From an uncultured bacterium (GTDB lineage Bacteria > Actinomycetota > Coriobacteriia > Coriobacteriales > Coriobacteriaceae), in NCBI GenBank assembly GCA_905214525.1, contig CAJMMN010000006.1, positions 45,381 to 109,380 on the forward strand: a stretch of 64,000 bases of DNA. The letters run 5' to 3'. This document shows, piece by piece, positions 17,901-26,596 of this stretch. The stretch's first letter is position 1; every line of letters starts with the position of its first letter. The notes under the pieces are model-generated. The model had not been told where the DNA came from. It did no database searches and was given only the letters and a program-made list of their open reading frames with translations. A program made the translations under genes and the position numbers.

Positions 17901-19584
17901 CGTGCTGGATGTTGCCTATAAGGTGATGATTGGCGGTGCGACGGTCGAGGGCAAAGTGACGCTCAAGGTTACGCCGCGTGCGATCACGGTCACCGCTCAG
18001 AACGCCTCCAAGATTTACGGCGAGAAAGACCCCGTCTTTGAGTGGTCGGTCACCTCTGGCGAGCTCGTCGGGGACGATACGCTTGAACTTGAGATCGAGC
18101 ACGAGGACTGTGACGACGTGCGCGAGGGCGGTTATGCTCTGCGCCTGACGCAGCCCGAGGGTGCGAACCCCAACTACGCGATTACGTTCATCGACGGCAC
18201 GTTCATCATTAACCAGCGTCTGCTCACCGTGACGTGGGGTACCACCGAATTCGTCTACGACGGCAAGGAGCACTGCCCCGTGGCAGAGCTTGGCAACGTC
18301 ATCGGCAAGGATGACCTTGGTGCATTCGTTGACGGTTCCCAGACCGAGGTCGGCACCTATACGGCGACCCTCGCCGAGCTGACGGGCAAGGCCGCGGGCA
18401 ACTACACGCTGCCCGCCGATGGCTTGACCTGCGAGTTCTCCATCAAGAACGCTGCGCAGGACGCGCCGGTGGTCCAGGCCGAGGCTGAGACCGTGAGCGG
18501 CAAGAAGGACGGCAAGATCATGGGCGTCGACGCCACCATGGAGTGGCGCGCTCAGGGCGCCGCCGAGTACCAGGCCGTGGGCAAGGACGTGACCGAGCTC
18601 AAGGACCTCGCTGCCGGCGTGTACGAGGTGCGCTACCAGGCTAAGGCCAACTACGACGCCTCTGCCGTTACCGAGGTTACCGTGAAGGCGGGCCGCAAGC
18701 TCGTCGTGACGCTGCCGGGTAATCAGGTGGGCTACACGCTCACCTCGACGGCAACCGAGCTCGACTGGCACGGCTCCGCAAAGCTCGCCATCAGCATCGA
18801 CGGCGCGTACTTTACGGGCAAGAACTATGCCGTCAACGTCAATGGCAAGGCCGTTAAGCTTGCTGACGACGGTACCTATGAGCTCAAGGACGTCGAGGGC
18901 GATGTGAACGTGACGGTCGAGGGTGTGCTCAAGCACGAGCCCGACGGCTCCGGCTGGGCGCACGACGCCAAGAACCACTGGCATATCTGCCGTTGCGGCG
19001 AGGTCCTCGACAAGGCCGAGCATACCTTTGAGTGGGTTGTCGACAAGCCGGCGACCGCCGAGGCCAAGGGCGAGAGGCACCAGGAGTGCACGGTTTGCGG
19101 CGAGAAGGGCGCAACCGAGGAAATCGCGATCCTGGCACCCACGATTATCGAGGGCGCAGGCCAGGCGATCACAGTCGACACCGCCAAAGACCTGAGCTTC
19201 CGCTCGAACGCGCCGATCAAGTACTTCCAGAAGGTGCTGGTCGACGACAAGGAAGTCGGCGCCGAGAACTACGTGCTCACCGAGGGCTCCACGATCGTGA
19301 CGCTCAAGACGAGCTTCGTGAAGACGCTTGGTGTGGGTGAGCATAAGCTGAGCGTGGTTTCGACCACGGGCACGGCAGAGACGACCTTTACCATCGCCGA
19401 TGCCGCCAAGCCGACGCCCGATTCGAGCCAGACCACCACGACCACGACTTCTAAGTCCAAGAAGAAGACCGGCAAGGGAGCCTTGCCTTCGGTCGGCGAC
19501 GGTACGTACACCATGGCTGGTGGCGTACTTGCAGCCGGCATGGCGGCTCTGCTGCTGGCCTTCGCCATGAAGCGCCGCGCCTAG
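11980..19584 (+). CDS. Giant secreted repeat surface protein (beta-helix, MBG/Ig-like, CxxC modules)
   Basis: 2,534 residues from ATG 11980, preceded by AAAGGGAG. A signal peptide ends near AEAATT (about residue 35). Residues ~40-530 look like a right-handed beta-helix with many N-rich turns. Then come large repeats: a module HWxxCxCG..H.F.W..CxxCGY at residues 943, 1411, 1874 and 2333 (about 460 apart), MBG-type blocks (ASKTYGDPDPDFTY, ASKTYGNDDPEFTW, ASKIYGEKDPVFEW) and Ig-like strands. The C-terminus has a T/K-rich linker, LPSVGD (about 2502), a hydrophobic segment and KRRA. That is a sortase-like signal with Val in place of Thr. Probably an adhesin or stalk; ligand unknown. Confidence 0.93.
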   Translation: MREKKMGMRTVLTRLLGIATVACALVATPTVAEAATTADIPSDAILAQRSPNGLLYPYSVKLEAGKDYVIGGEITLGHYEVEGGTKDDPTRVYFSNKPKYGGQIVDKRDSTSGELFVLKGGYIEFIGTGGSFQTQFDCNGHSFLSDDANPDKTYGADSVIDKRRAGGSLNFKMSGIDLRTIKGKSSKRAIALYGTMDGGESAVFEDVSVIGWDCRTGTASYGHDHDYGNSTYLYTASPAPVTIRGSQNSGKSLDVTFNNCTFERNRDHCAGALSVVGRGFRPKVVLNSCTFNNNRQESIWCKSLGVEDTNEHTHAGNIVVNNSDVTLNNCLVQSADSRVPAANYTQDMVMTSAIAVAKNSTCTLNNTQVSDTYAEGTYYHSDANTRRNTVYARGTVTLAGNTTITANSEKGARGLALDTPGIIYYGKLNIAESFAGKVQLSLKDDQLGAYKGTQWKLGTCDIDEADLRARVTTDDPSVGIGKTNDGYVYASRLPHEHVWSVEKAANSSYQLKVACAGKMRPSDCNYKNGYAVELGIDGATQNKGKLGVTYSGGEVIPTLTMSNKDGYARDDIVSTGGVHISGSQYYKLSKWGDSAGEALEEVPTNAGIYRIESKVKVDGQEDYLTLTREFEIRPLELSKVSGLTFEFNDDGTDATIDGEKVRAYPWTGKTIAPSFSVKVYNYDSQSWSNFVKGGDYKIDNDPSYSTVSAIDPPGSNSYYPYYQLYIKGMGNYTGSAFARWTITGTQFEDVTAEGFEGPYDGQAHGVNISVSNAPADMKIEYSVDESDEWTAEAPSYTDVQRTRKGEVRSVTVDYRIIATDYVTKSGCVEIRITPASQPVPWRYIASEGTGVKVKDESAHLLEDGSLSNLNKTYEWRKYGDTYWESIGAGKTSVDGLPAGKYEVRFKADNNHYASGANVFEIAEGPCASADGTWHKTKGSKGAHWQVCRCGKKLNEDTHVFSWEEVKAPTTEEPGLKRYQCSTCGYVLREEEIPPACIGGYVGVYDGNEHAVSVDLKDGATAQFSIDGGVTWKTDVPTIKNVGKTTVDYKVTTPGASDIKGRVTLEVTPLAITVAPAAASKTYGDPDPDFTYKVTAGSLMEGDTLSGITYKRDEGENVLTGYKTYKVTASQEKGANANYDITFEAGEFTITRRTIDVKWNGGQYVYNGQEQGPTAEITNLVNGDDVSLKVTDAAKVDAGTYTARVTGLVGEDKVLSNYRKPSGIECTYAIAKAKRDSAPNVKATVETVSGKHDGKIEGVDTSMMLGKPSKQMMFIKASDLVDGDKLENLAPGSYRLCYGATTNYEASEIVTVTIAAGPKLKVTLPAEQAGYTLTADATELDWHGSATLKLTVADGYYATKGLSVKANGETIKPSDQGVYQLSKVEKDTAITVEGIAKHEPDGTGWKSDGSSHWHVCTCGERIDVAEHFFEWVIDEKPTVEKPGSKHLHCTVCDYNSSDKVVIPAASVAGYSGEYDGKVHAADVSALPEGTAVTYSIDGGVTWSATAPEIKDVGTLPFKYSAIVDGAAIEGEAKLVVTPRKVTVTASDASKTYGNDDPEFTWAVTSGKLVEGESLQDITVSREAGESVRRGGYVVTASQSEGANSNYEITFKDGKFTIDRRELTVEWDATTEFTYDGEKHCPGAELGNVMGDDDVSAYVDGAAVKAGSYTAEITELTGADKVNYKLPATGLTCKFSIKKAPKGAPVVQGVAETVSVKADGRITGVDATMEWRAKDSGEYRAVPEGATELSGLAAGTYEVRYRADDDHEASAATKVTVATGRKLAVALPAEQVGYKLTADATELDWHGSATLTISIEDGYFADPSAYVVKVNDSVVTLNERGEFTVQDVEGVVRVTVEGVRKHEAVSDTWISDDNTHWHECTCGGKIDEAAHTFTWVVDTPPTATEKGFGHRQCVVCGYALASEEIPAAAISGYSGEYDGAYHTVNASALPEGATAEYSTDDGKTWSTTAPEIKDAGVLDVAYKVMIGGATVEGKVTLKVTPRAITVTAQNASKIYGEKDPVFEWSVTSGELVGDDTLELEIEHEDCDDVREGGYALRLTQPEGANPNYAITFIDGTFIINQRLLTVTWGTTEFVYDGKEHCPVAELGNVIGKDDLGAFVDGSQTEVGTYTATLAELTGKAAGNYTLPADGLTCEFSIKNAAQDAPVVQAEAETVSGKKDGKIMGVDATMEWRAQGAAEYQAVGKDVTELKDLAAGVYEVRYQAKANYDASAVTEVTVKAGRKLVVTLPGNQVGYTLTSTATELDWHGSAKLAISIDGAYFTGKNYAVNVNGKAVKLADDGTYELKDVEGDVNVTVEGVLKHEPDGSGWAHDAKNHWHICRCGEVLDKAEHTFEWVVDKPATAEAKGERHQECTVCGEKGATEEIAILAPTIIEGAGQAITVDTAKDLSFRSNAPIKYFQKVLVDDKEVGAENYVLTEGSTIVTLKTSFVKTLGVGEHKLSVVSTTGTAETTFTIADAAKPTPDSSQTTTTTTSKSKKKTGKGALPSVGDGTYTMAGGVLAAGMAALLLAFAMKRRA

Positions 19585-19602
19585 TTGCTGCCCTGTTCCT
19601 AA

Positions 19603-19636
19603 GGGGTCCGGATCTGACAAGCCGGACCCCTTTTTT
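19603..19636 (+). terminator. Terminator of the giant surface protein gene
   Basis: GGGGTCCGG pairs with CCGGACCCC around a 10-base loop, followed by six Ts, 18 bases after the stop. Confidence 0.9.
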
Positions 19637-19702
19637 GTGCCGCCGCGAGGTCGTCCCTGTGGACAAAAACTCCGCCCGAAATTGAATCTTTATTTCAACT
19701 TT

Positions 19703-19746
19703 ACACCTGGCTTTACAGCTGTCTTGTCAGCTGTAAAGCCAGGTGT
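19703..19746 (+). promoter_or_regulatory. Candidate NiaR operator upstream of nadA
   Basis: A perfect 19-bp inverted repeat: ACACCTGGCTTTACAGCTG (19703-19721), TCTTGT, then its complement (19728-19746). It overlaps the -35 of the best nadA promoter. The operon encodes NiaR, whose known sites are palindromes around a TGTCTTGNCA-like core; the core here is GTCTTGTCA. Binding by this NiaR is inferred. Confidence 0.7.
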
Positions 19747-19752
19747 CATACT
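19724..19752 (+). promoter_or_regulatory. Candidate nadA promoter
   Basis: TTGTCA (19724-19729) and CATACT (19747-19752) have a 17-base spacer and sit 35 bases before the nadA start. The -35 lies inside the palindrome, a classical repressor arrangement. Confidence 0.55.
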
Positions 19753-19787
19753 AAAGCCCCAAGATTCGCCAAAAGAGAGGGGCCTTG

Positions 19788-20813
19788 ATGGCACAGAGCG
19801 CGAACATGGATGCGTCGGAGCTTGCACGCGATATCGCGGCCGGCCTAGCATCGGCAACGACGGCAACGGAGCGCGCGGCACTGGTGCCCGCAGAGCTCGT
19901 CGAGGCCATTCAGCAATTAAAAACCCAGCGTGATGCGGTGATTCTGGCGCACTACTATGTGGCGCCCGAGGTCCAAGCCGTTGCCGATTACGTCGGCGAC
20001 AGCTTCTACTTGGCAAAGCTTGCCAAGAGCTTACCGCAGCAGACTATCGTGCTGTGCGGCGTGGAGTTTATGGGCGAGAGCGCCAAGCTGCTCAACCCCA
20101 CCAAGACCGTGCTGCTGCCCGAGCCGGGCGCGGACTGCCCCATGGCTCACATGGTCAAGCGCGAGACGGTCGACGCGGCGCGCACCGAGTACGGCGACGA
20201 CCTGGCCGTGGTCTGCTACGTCAACTCCACGGTCGAGATCAAGAGCTGGAGCGACGTGTGCGTCACCAGCTCCAACGCCGTTAAGATCGTGTCCGAGCTG
20301 CCGCAGCAGCATATCCTGTTCATTCCCGACCAAAACCTGGGCCGTTTCGTAGCCGAGCAGGTGCCGCAAAAGCACGTCATCCTCAACAACGGCTACTGCC
20401 CGCGCCATCACATCATCACCGTCGAGCAGATCGTCGACGCGACGGAGGCCCACCCCGACGCGCTCGTGCTGGCGCATCCCGAGTGCAAGGCCGACGTCCT
20501 GGCCGAGGCCGACTACATCGGCTCCACCGCCGGCATTATCAAGTACGCCGAGGAGTCGGACGCGAGCGAGTTCATTATCGTGACGGTCCGCGGTGTGCTC
20601 TACGAGCTCGAGCGCCGCTGCCAGGGCACCGGCAAGAAGTTCTACTTCCCCGCGGTGCAGCCCACCTGCGTCAACATGGATCTCATCACGCTCGAAAAGC
20701 TCGTGCGCTGCCTGGAGACGGGTGAGGGCGAGGTGCAGATCGGCGTGTCGGACGAGGCTGCCGACCAGGCCAAACTTACGCTCGACCGCATGCTCGAGTA
20801 CGCAGCACGCTAG
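19788..20813 (+). CDS. nadA: Quinolinate synthase NadA
   Basis: 341 residues from ATG 19788, preceded by AGAGAGGGG. Motifs of NadA are clear: AHYYVAPEVQAVADYVGDS, CGVEFMGESAK, the central YCPRHH and QPTCVNM, giving the three conserved cysteines that ligate the [4Fe-4S] cluster. It condenses iminoaspartate (from NadB) with dihydroxyacetone phosphate to quinolinate, the first committed steps of de novo NAD synthesis. First gene of nadA-nadB-nadC-niaR; the nadB start lies 55 bases after its stop. Confidence 0.97.
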   Translation: MAQSANMDASELARDIAAGLASATTATERAALVPAELVEAIQQLKTQRDAVILAHYYVAPEVQAVADYVGDSFYLAKLAKSLPQQTIVLCGVEFMGESAKLLNPTKTVLLPEPGADCPMAHMVKRETVDAARTEYGDDLAVVCYVNSTVEIKSWSDVCVTSSNAVKIVSELPQQHILFIPDQNLGRFVAEQVPQKHVILNNGYCPRHHIITVEQIVDATEAHPDALVLAHPECKADVLAEADYIGSTAGIIKYAEESDASEFIIVTVRGVLYELERRCQGTGKKFYFPAVQPTCVNMDLITLEKLVRCLETGEGEVQIGVSDEAADQAKLTLDRMLEYAAR

Positions 20814-20868
20814 AACAATGTGGCATGAGGGACGGTTTCTTATGTCACATTCAAGGGAGAGGATTCCT

Positions 20869-22245
20869 GTGGAAACCAAGCAATACCCCGATATGGAGTG
20901 CGACGTCGTCATTGCCGGCTGCGGCGTAGCGGGCCTGTACGCGGCGCTCAACCTGCCGACGAGCACGCGCGTGATCATGCTCTCCAAGGGCGCGGTCGAC
21001 GAGTGCGATTCGATGCTCGCGCAGGGCGGCATCTGCGTACTGCCCGAGGGCTCGGACTACGATGCCTTCTTTGAGGACACCATGCACGCCGGCCACTACG
21101 AGAATCGCCGCGAGAGCGTCGACATCATGATCCGCTCGAGCCGCTCGGTCATCAATGACCTGCTGGCCATGGGCGTGGACTTTGAGCGCAAGGCCGATGG
21201 CGGCCTCGACTTTACCCGCGAGGGCGCGCACAGCCGCCCGCGCATTGCCTTCCATGCCGATATTACGGGCAAGGAGATCACAACCAAGCTGCTCCAGGCC
21301 GTTCGCAAGCTGGACAACGTGCAGATTTTGGAGTACGTGGCCATGACCGACATCCTGACGGGCGAGGGTGGCGGCGCCACGGTGTGCACCGGCGTTATCG
21401 CCGTTCCCGTGGACGAGGACAACTCGGTTCGTCCCGCCGACGAGCTGGCAAATGCCGCCGAGGGCGTGCATGCCGGCGAGCCGTTTAAGATCCATGCCCG
21501 CCACACGCTGTGGGCGACGGGCGGTATCGGCGGCGTATACGACCATTCGACCAACTACCCGCAGCTCACAGGCGATGCCTGCTACATCGCTCAGGAGCAT
21601 GGCATTAAGATGGAGCACCTGGACTACGTGCAGATTCACCCCACGGGACTGTTCTCGCCGCAGCCGGGTCGCACCTTCCTGATCAGCGAGAGCTGCCGCG
21701 GCGAGGGCGCGATTTTGCTCAACGCCGCCGGCGAGCGCTTTACCGATGAGCTTCAGCCGCGCGATGTGGTCGCCGCCGCTATTCGCGAGCAGATGAAGCA
21801 GGACGGCACCGAGCACGAGTGGCTGAGCTTTGCCCCCGTCGAGCGCGATGTGGTGACCGGGCACTTTGCCAACATTCGCGCACGCTGCCTGGAGGACGGC
21901 CGCGATATCTTGGACGAGCCCATCCCCGTTACGCCCACACAGCACTACTTTATGGGCGGCGTGTGGGTCGACAAGGACGGCCGCACCTCGATGCCCGAGC
22001 TCTACGCCGCGGGCGAGACGGCTTGCAACGGCGTTCACGGCAAGAACCGCCTTGCATCAAACAGCCTGCTCGAGGCGCTGGTCTGGGGTCGTCGCGCCGC
22101 GTGGTACATGCGTACCGGCGAGTCGCTGGCCGTGGAGCAGGCGGGCGATCCCGTGCTCGATGGCCGTCATCGCGCCCTGAGCGCCGACACCCTGGCAATC
22201 GATGATTTGGCCCGTGCCGCCGGCACGCAGGCCGTGGAGGAGTAG
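20869..22245 (+). CDS. nadB: L-aspartate oxidase NadB
   Basis: 458 residues from GTG 20869, chosen because GGGAGAGG lies 6 bases upstream; an in-frame ATG at 20842 is the alternative. The FAD Rossmann signature is CDVVIAGCGVAGLYAAL. Other flavoprotein motifs are SMLAQGGICV, HPTGLFS, SESCRGEGAIL and TPTQHYFMGGVWVD with GETACNGVHGKNRLASNSLLEALV. It oxidises aspartate to iminoaspartate for NadA. The protein is shorter than E. coli NadB (about 540) and ends soon after the FAD domain, so much of the C-terminal helical domain is missing; some anaerobes have such short forms. Confidence 0.95.
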   Translation: METKQYPDMECDVVIAGCGVAGLYAALNLPTSTRVIMLSKGAVDECDSMLAQGGICVLPEGSDYDAFFEDTMHAGHYENRRESVDIMIRSSRSVINDLLAMGVDFERKADGGLDFTREGAHSRPRIAFHADITGKEITTKLLQAVRKLDNVQILEYVAMTDILTGEGGGATVCTGVIAVPVDEDNSVRPADELANAAEGVHAGEPFKIHARHTLWATGGIGGVYDHSTNYPQLTGDACYIAQEHGIKMEHLDYVQIHPTGLFSPQPGRTFLISESCRGEGAILLNAAGERFTDELQPRDVVAAAIREQMKQDGTEHEWLSFAPVERDVVTGHFANIRARCLEDGRDILDEPIPVTPTQHYFMGGVWVDKDGRTSMPELYAAGETACNGVHGKNRLASNSLLEALVWGRRAAWYMRTGESLAVEQAGDPVLDGRHRALSADTLAIDDLARAAGTQAVEE

Positions 22246-22248
22246 ACC

Positions 22249-23109
22249 ATGAATCCCATTACCATGAAACTCGTCGTCGATGATCTGATTCTGCAGGCTC
22301 TGCGCGAGGACATTACCTTTGAGGACGTGAGCACGGCGAGCGTGTGCCCCACGGCGCGTCCCGCCACGGTGGAGCTTATCGCCAAGGCCGATGGCATCAT
22401 CGCCGGCCTGGATGTGTTCGCTCGCACCTTTGAGCTGCTGGATTCGCAGAGCTCGGTGCTGTTTGATGTTGCCGACGGTGACGAGGTGCACGCCGGCGAC
22501 CACGTGGGCCAGGTGCGCGGCGATGCGCGCGTGCTGCTTTCGGGCGAGCGCGTGGCGCTCAACTACCTGCAGCGCATGAGCGGTATCGCTACCTATACAC
22601 ACAGAATGGCTGCGGTGCTCGAGGGCACCAAGACCGTGCTCGTCGACACGCGCAAGACCACGCCGGGCATGCGCGTCTTCGAGAAGGCCGCGGTCGAGAT
22701 CGGCGGCGGCAGCAACCACCGTTACAACCTGTCGACGGCCGTCATGCTCAAGGACAACCACATCGACGCCGCCGGCGGCGTGATGCGTGCGATCGAGATG
22801 GCGCGCGCCCATGCATCGTTTACCACGACGGTCGAGATCGAGTGCGAGAACCTGGACATGGTGCGCGAGGCCGTGGAAGCCGGCGCCGACATCATCATGT
22901 TCGACAACATGACCCACGACGACATGGCTGCCGCGATTGAGCTTATCGATGGCCGCGCCAAGACCGAGTGCTCGGGCAACGTGGACGCCAGCAACATTCG
23001 CGCCCTGGCCGATCTGGGTGTCGACTATATTAGCTCGGGCGCCCTGACGCACTCTGCGCCGATCCTCGACCTCTCGCTTAAGCACCTGCGTCTGCTGGAC
23101 GGTAAATAA
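22249..23109 (+). CDS. nadC: Quinolinate phosphoribosyltransferase NadC
   Basis: 286 residues, starting 3 bases after the nadB stop with GGAGGAG upstream. Conserved segments include LREDITFEDVST, ERVALNYLQRMSGIAT, DTRKTTPGMRVFEKAAVEIGGGSNHR and DNMTHDDM. The enzyme converts quinolinate and PRPP to nicotinate mononucleotide and CO2, joining the de novo NAD pathway to the NadD/NadE steps, which are not in this window. It overlaps niaR in TAATGA. Confidence 0.97.
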   Translation: MNPITMKLVVDDLILQALREDITFEDVSTASVCPTARPATVELIAKADGIIAGLDVFARTFELLDSQSSVLFDVADGDEVHAGDHVGQVRGDARVLLSGERVALNYLQRMSGIATYTHRMAAVLEGTKTVLVDTRKTTPGMRVFEKAAVEIGGGSNHRYNLSTAVMLKDNHIDAAGGVMRAIEMARAHASFTTTVEIECENLDMVREAVEAGADIIMFDNMTHDDMAAAIELIDGRAKTECSGNVDASNIRALADLGVDYISSGALTHSAPILDLSLKHLRLLDGK

Positions 23110-23654
23110 TGAACGCCCGCGAGCGTCGCCGTGCCATCATGGGCGTGCTCGAAGGAGCCAAGGAGCCCGTTTCGGGCAGCGCACTTGCCCGCGAGGTTGG
23201 CGTGAGCCGTCAGGTCGTGGTTCAGGATATTGCCCTGTTGCGTGCCGATGGGCACGATATCGTGGCGACCAACCGCGGCTACGTGCTGCAGGAGGCCCCC
23301 AGCAGCCCCGCCGTGCCCACGCGCTTGGTCAAGGTTCGCCACAGCGTGGAGCAGGCAGGCGATGAGCTCACGAGTATCGTCGACGCCGGTGGCGCCGTGC
23401 TCAACGTGATCGTCAATCACCGCGTGTACGGCAAGATCACGGCCGACCTGGACATCCGCAACCGCCGCGATGTCGAGCGCTACCTAGAGGGCATCGCCAG
23501 CGGCAAGAGCTTCCCGCTGCTGACGGTGACGAGCGGCTACCACTTCCATCGCATCGCGGCGGAAGACGAGCAGACCCTCGACGAGATCGAGGCCATGCTC
23601 AAGGAGAAAGGCTACCTTGCCGATTTAATGCCCTACGAGGATGATTTGTCCTAA
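23109..23654 (+). CDS. niaR: NAD biosynthesis repressor NiaR (HTH_11 + 3H domain)
   Basis: 181 residues; the ATG overlaps the nadC TAA by one base. An N-terminal winged helix (SGSALAREVGVSRQVVVQDIALLRADG) is followed by a 3H domain with its conserved histidines in VRHSVEQ, VNHRVYG and SGYHFHRI. NiaR (YrxA) is a nicotinic-acid-responsive repressor of nad and niacin transport genes in Gram-positive bacteria. Its place at the end of the nad operon, with a palindrome over the operon promoter, argues for autoregulation. Confidence 0.92.
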   Translation: MNARERRRAIMGVLEGAKEPVSGSALAREVGVSRQVVVQDIALLRADGHDIVATNRGYVLQEAPSSPAVPTRLVKVRHSVEQAGDELTSIVDAGGAVLNVIVNHRVYGKITADLDIRNRRDVERYLEGIASGKSFPLLTVTSGYHFHRIAAEDEQTLDEIEAMLKEKGYLADLMPYEDDLS

Positions 23655-23673
23655 CCCGATACTGTCTTTATAA

Positions 23674-23738
23674 GTTGCGGTGAAATAGTTCCTACAATCG
23701 GCACCTAAGCAATGAGCCAGGAACTATTCCACCGCAAC
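23674..23738. repeat. Palindromic repeat, family D copy 1
   Basis: GTTGCGGTGAAATAGTTCCT (23674-23693) is inverted at 23719-23738 with one G-T pair, around a 25-base loop. The second copy at 49196-49260 has the same arms and loop length but a mostly different loop sequence. A family E-like fragment (ggtagccccgtccccaatt) follows at about 23746. Confidence 0.75.
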
Positions 23739-23780
23739 TGCCAAGGTAGCCCCGTCCCCAATTAGCTGCCTGTACAAACA

Positions 23781-23819
23781 AAAGGAGGCCTCCGCGGCGA
23801 TGCGGAAGCCTCCTTTTTT
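23781..23819. terminator. Bidirectional terminator between niaR and ferredoxin genes
   Basis: AAAGGAGGC..GCCTCCTTTTTT: a long stem bracketed by A and T runs, so it can work for the nad operon (+) and for the convergent ferredoxin gene (-). Confidence 0.85.
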
Positions 23820-23858
23820 GTGCACGGTGTACTTTTGAGTGTGCAAGTGGGGGAGTTG

Positions 23859-24044
23859 TTACTCCTCGACGATCTCGGTGATCGCGCCAGCGGGGCAAGC
23901 GTCCTGGCAAGCGCCACAGGCGACGCAGGAGTCCTCGTCGGCGACGGTAGCGACGTCCTGGAGCTCCAGAACGCCAGCGGGGCAGGAGTCGACGCAAACG
24001 CCACAAGCGATGCACTCGTCGGCATCAATTACGGGATGAGCCAT
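23859..24044 (-). CDS. 2[4Fe-4S] ferredoxin
   Basis: 61 residues from ATG 24044 with GAGAGGAAA upstream. Two cluster motifs: CIACGVCVDSCPAG and CVACGACQDACPAG, each CxxCxxC..CP. The small acidic clostridial-type ferredoxin is a low-potential electron carrier that fits a strict anaerobe with hydrogenases and a ferredoxin-type oxidoreductase. It is a single-gene unit with a terminator directly after it. An upstream extension of the frame has no ribosome binding site. Confidence 0.95.
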   Translation of the reverse strand: MAHPVIDADECIACGVCVDSCPAGVLELQDVATVADEDSCVACGACQDACPAGAITEIVEE

Positions 24045-24266
24045 GGTAGTTTCCTCTCTGTTGACCGACGCTACAGGCGATGCGCGTCGGTTTGATTCGG
24101 GCAAAAACATACCACGGGAGCGACCGTTTGCAATACCCTCTGGCCGGCATCTTCATACCGTTCGCCGAGTATGCCAAGGTTTACTAAAAAACGCGCAGGT
24201 GGGGCCGTTGAGCTGCGCAAATGTTAGCTATAGGTGACTTGTAATATTGACCTATTGAGCGCGCCT

Positions 24267-24440
24267 GCGGAAAGGGCATCCCGTTATTTGGCCGAAAACC
24301 GGGTCGCAGTTTCCGGTTGGGCCCGCTAGCGGAAACTGCGTCCCGGAATCGGTGCTCAAACTGGGATGTAGCTTCCGGTTGAGCCTTCAAGAGGAAACCG
24401 CATCCCAGAATCCACGCTCAAACCGGGACGAGCTTTCCGC
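24267..24440. repeat. Palindromic hairpin array, family C copy 2
   Basis: The most regular copy. Stems: GGGTCGCAGTTTCCG with CGGAAACTGCGTCCC, then GGGATGTAGCTTCCG with GGAAACCGCATCCC, flanked by half units. Spacers gaatcggtgctcaaac and gaatccacgctcaaac are nearly alike. The period is about 62 bases. It lies between the ferredoxin and dnaK promoters; the rest of 24111-24565 holds no gene. Confidence 0.75.
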
Positions 24441-24565
24441 AAGGCAGCCCCAGGCGCCCCCGGACGCAAACCTCAGTCAACTCTACATAGATCTCAATAG
24501 ATCTGCCGAGAACTAAAACAGTGCATCTACCTGCGCATTTGAGAACCTAAACTCTCGGCAATAAG

Positions 24566-24592
24566 AAATCTTATATGAATTGACTTAGATTT
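24566..24592 (+). promoter_or_regulatory. Candidate HspR operator upstream of dnaK
   Basis: AAATCTTATAT-N5-GACTTAGATTT, identical outside the central five bases to 33713-33739 upstream of clpB. hspR is the last gene of the dnaK operon. The site differs from the actinobacterial HAIR consensus CTTGAGT-N7-ACTCAAG, so binding is inferred from co-occurrence only. Confidence 0.6.
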
Positions 24593-24701
24593 TGTATATT
24601 CCGGCCCATAAGGGGATACACTACATCCTGAAAGACAAGCCGAAGCGCCGCGCGACAGACCGTCGAGGCGACGCGAACGCACAAGAGAGAGGGAATTTCT
24701 A

Positions 24702-26594
<1,893 letters not shown>

Positions 26595-26596
26595 TC

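Noticed and set aside
20593..20868. Upstream extension of nadB
   Set aside because: It overlaps nadA in another frame; GTG 20869 has a good ribosome binding site and matches the usual NadB N-terminus.
24267..24440. Possible CRISPR array
   Set aside because: The repeats are alternating palindromic arms with similar spacers, not identical direct repeats with unique spacers, and no cas genes are present.
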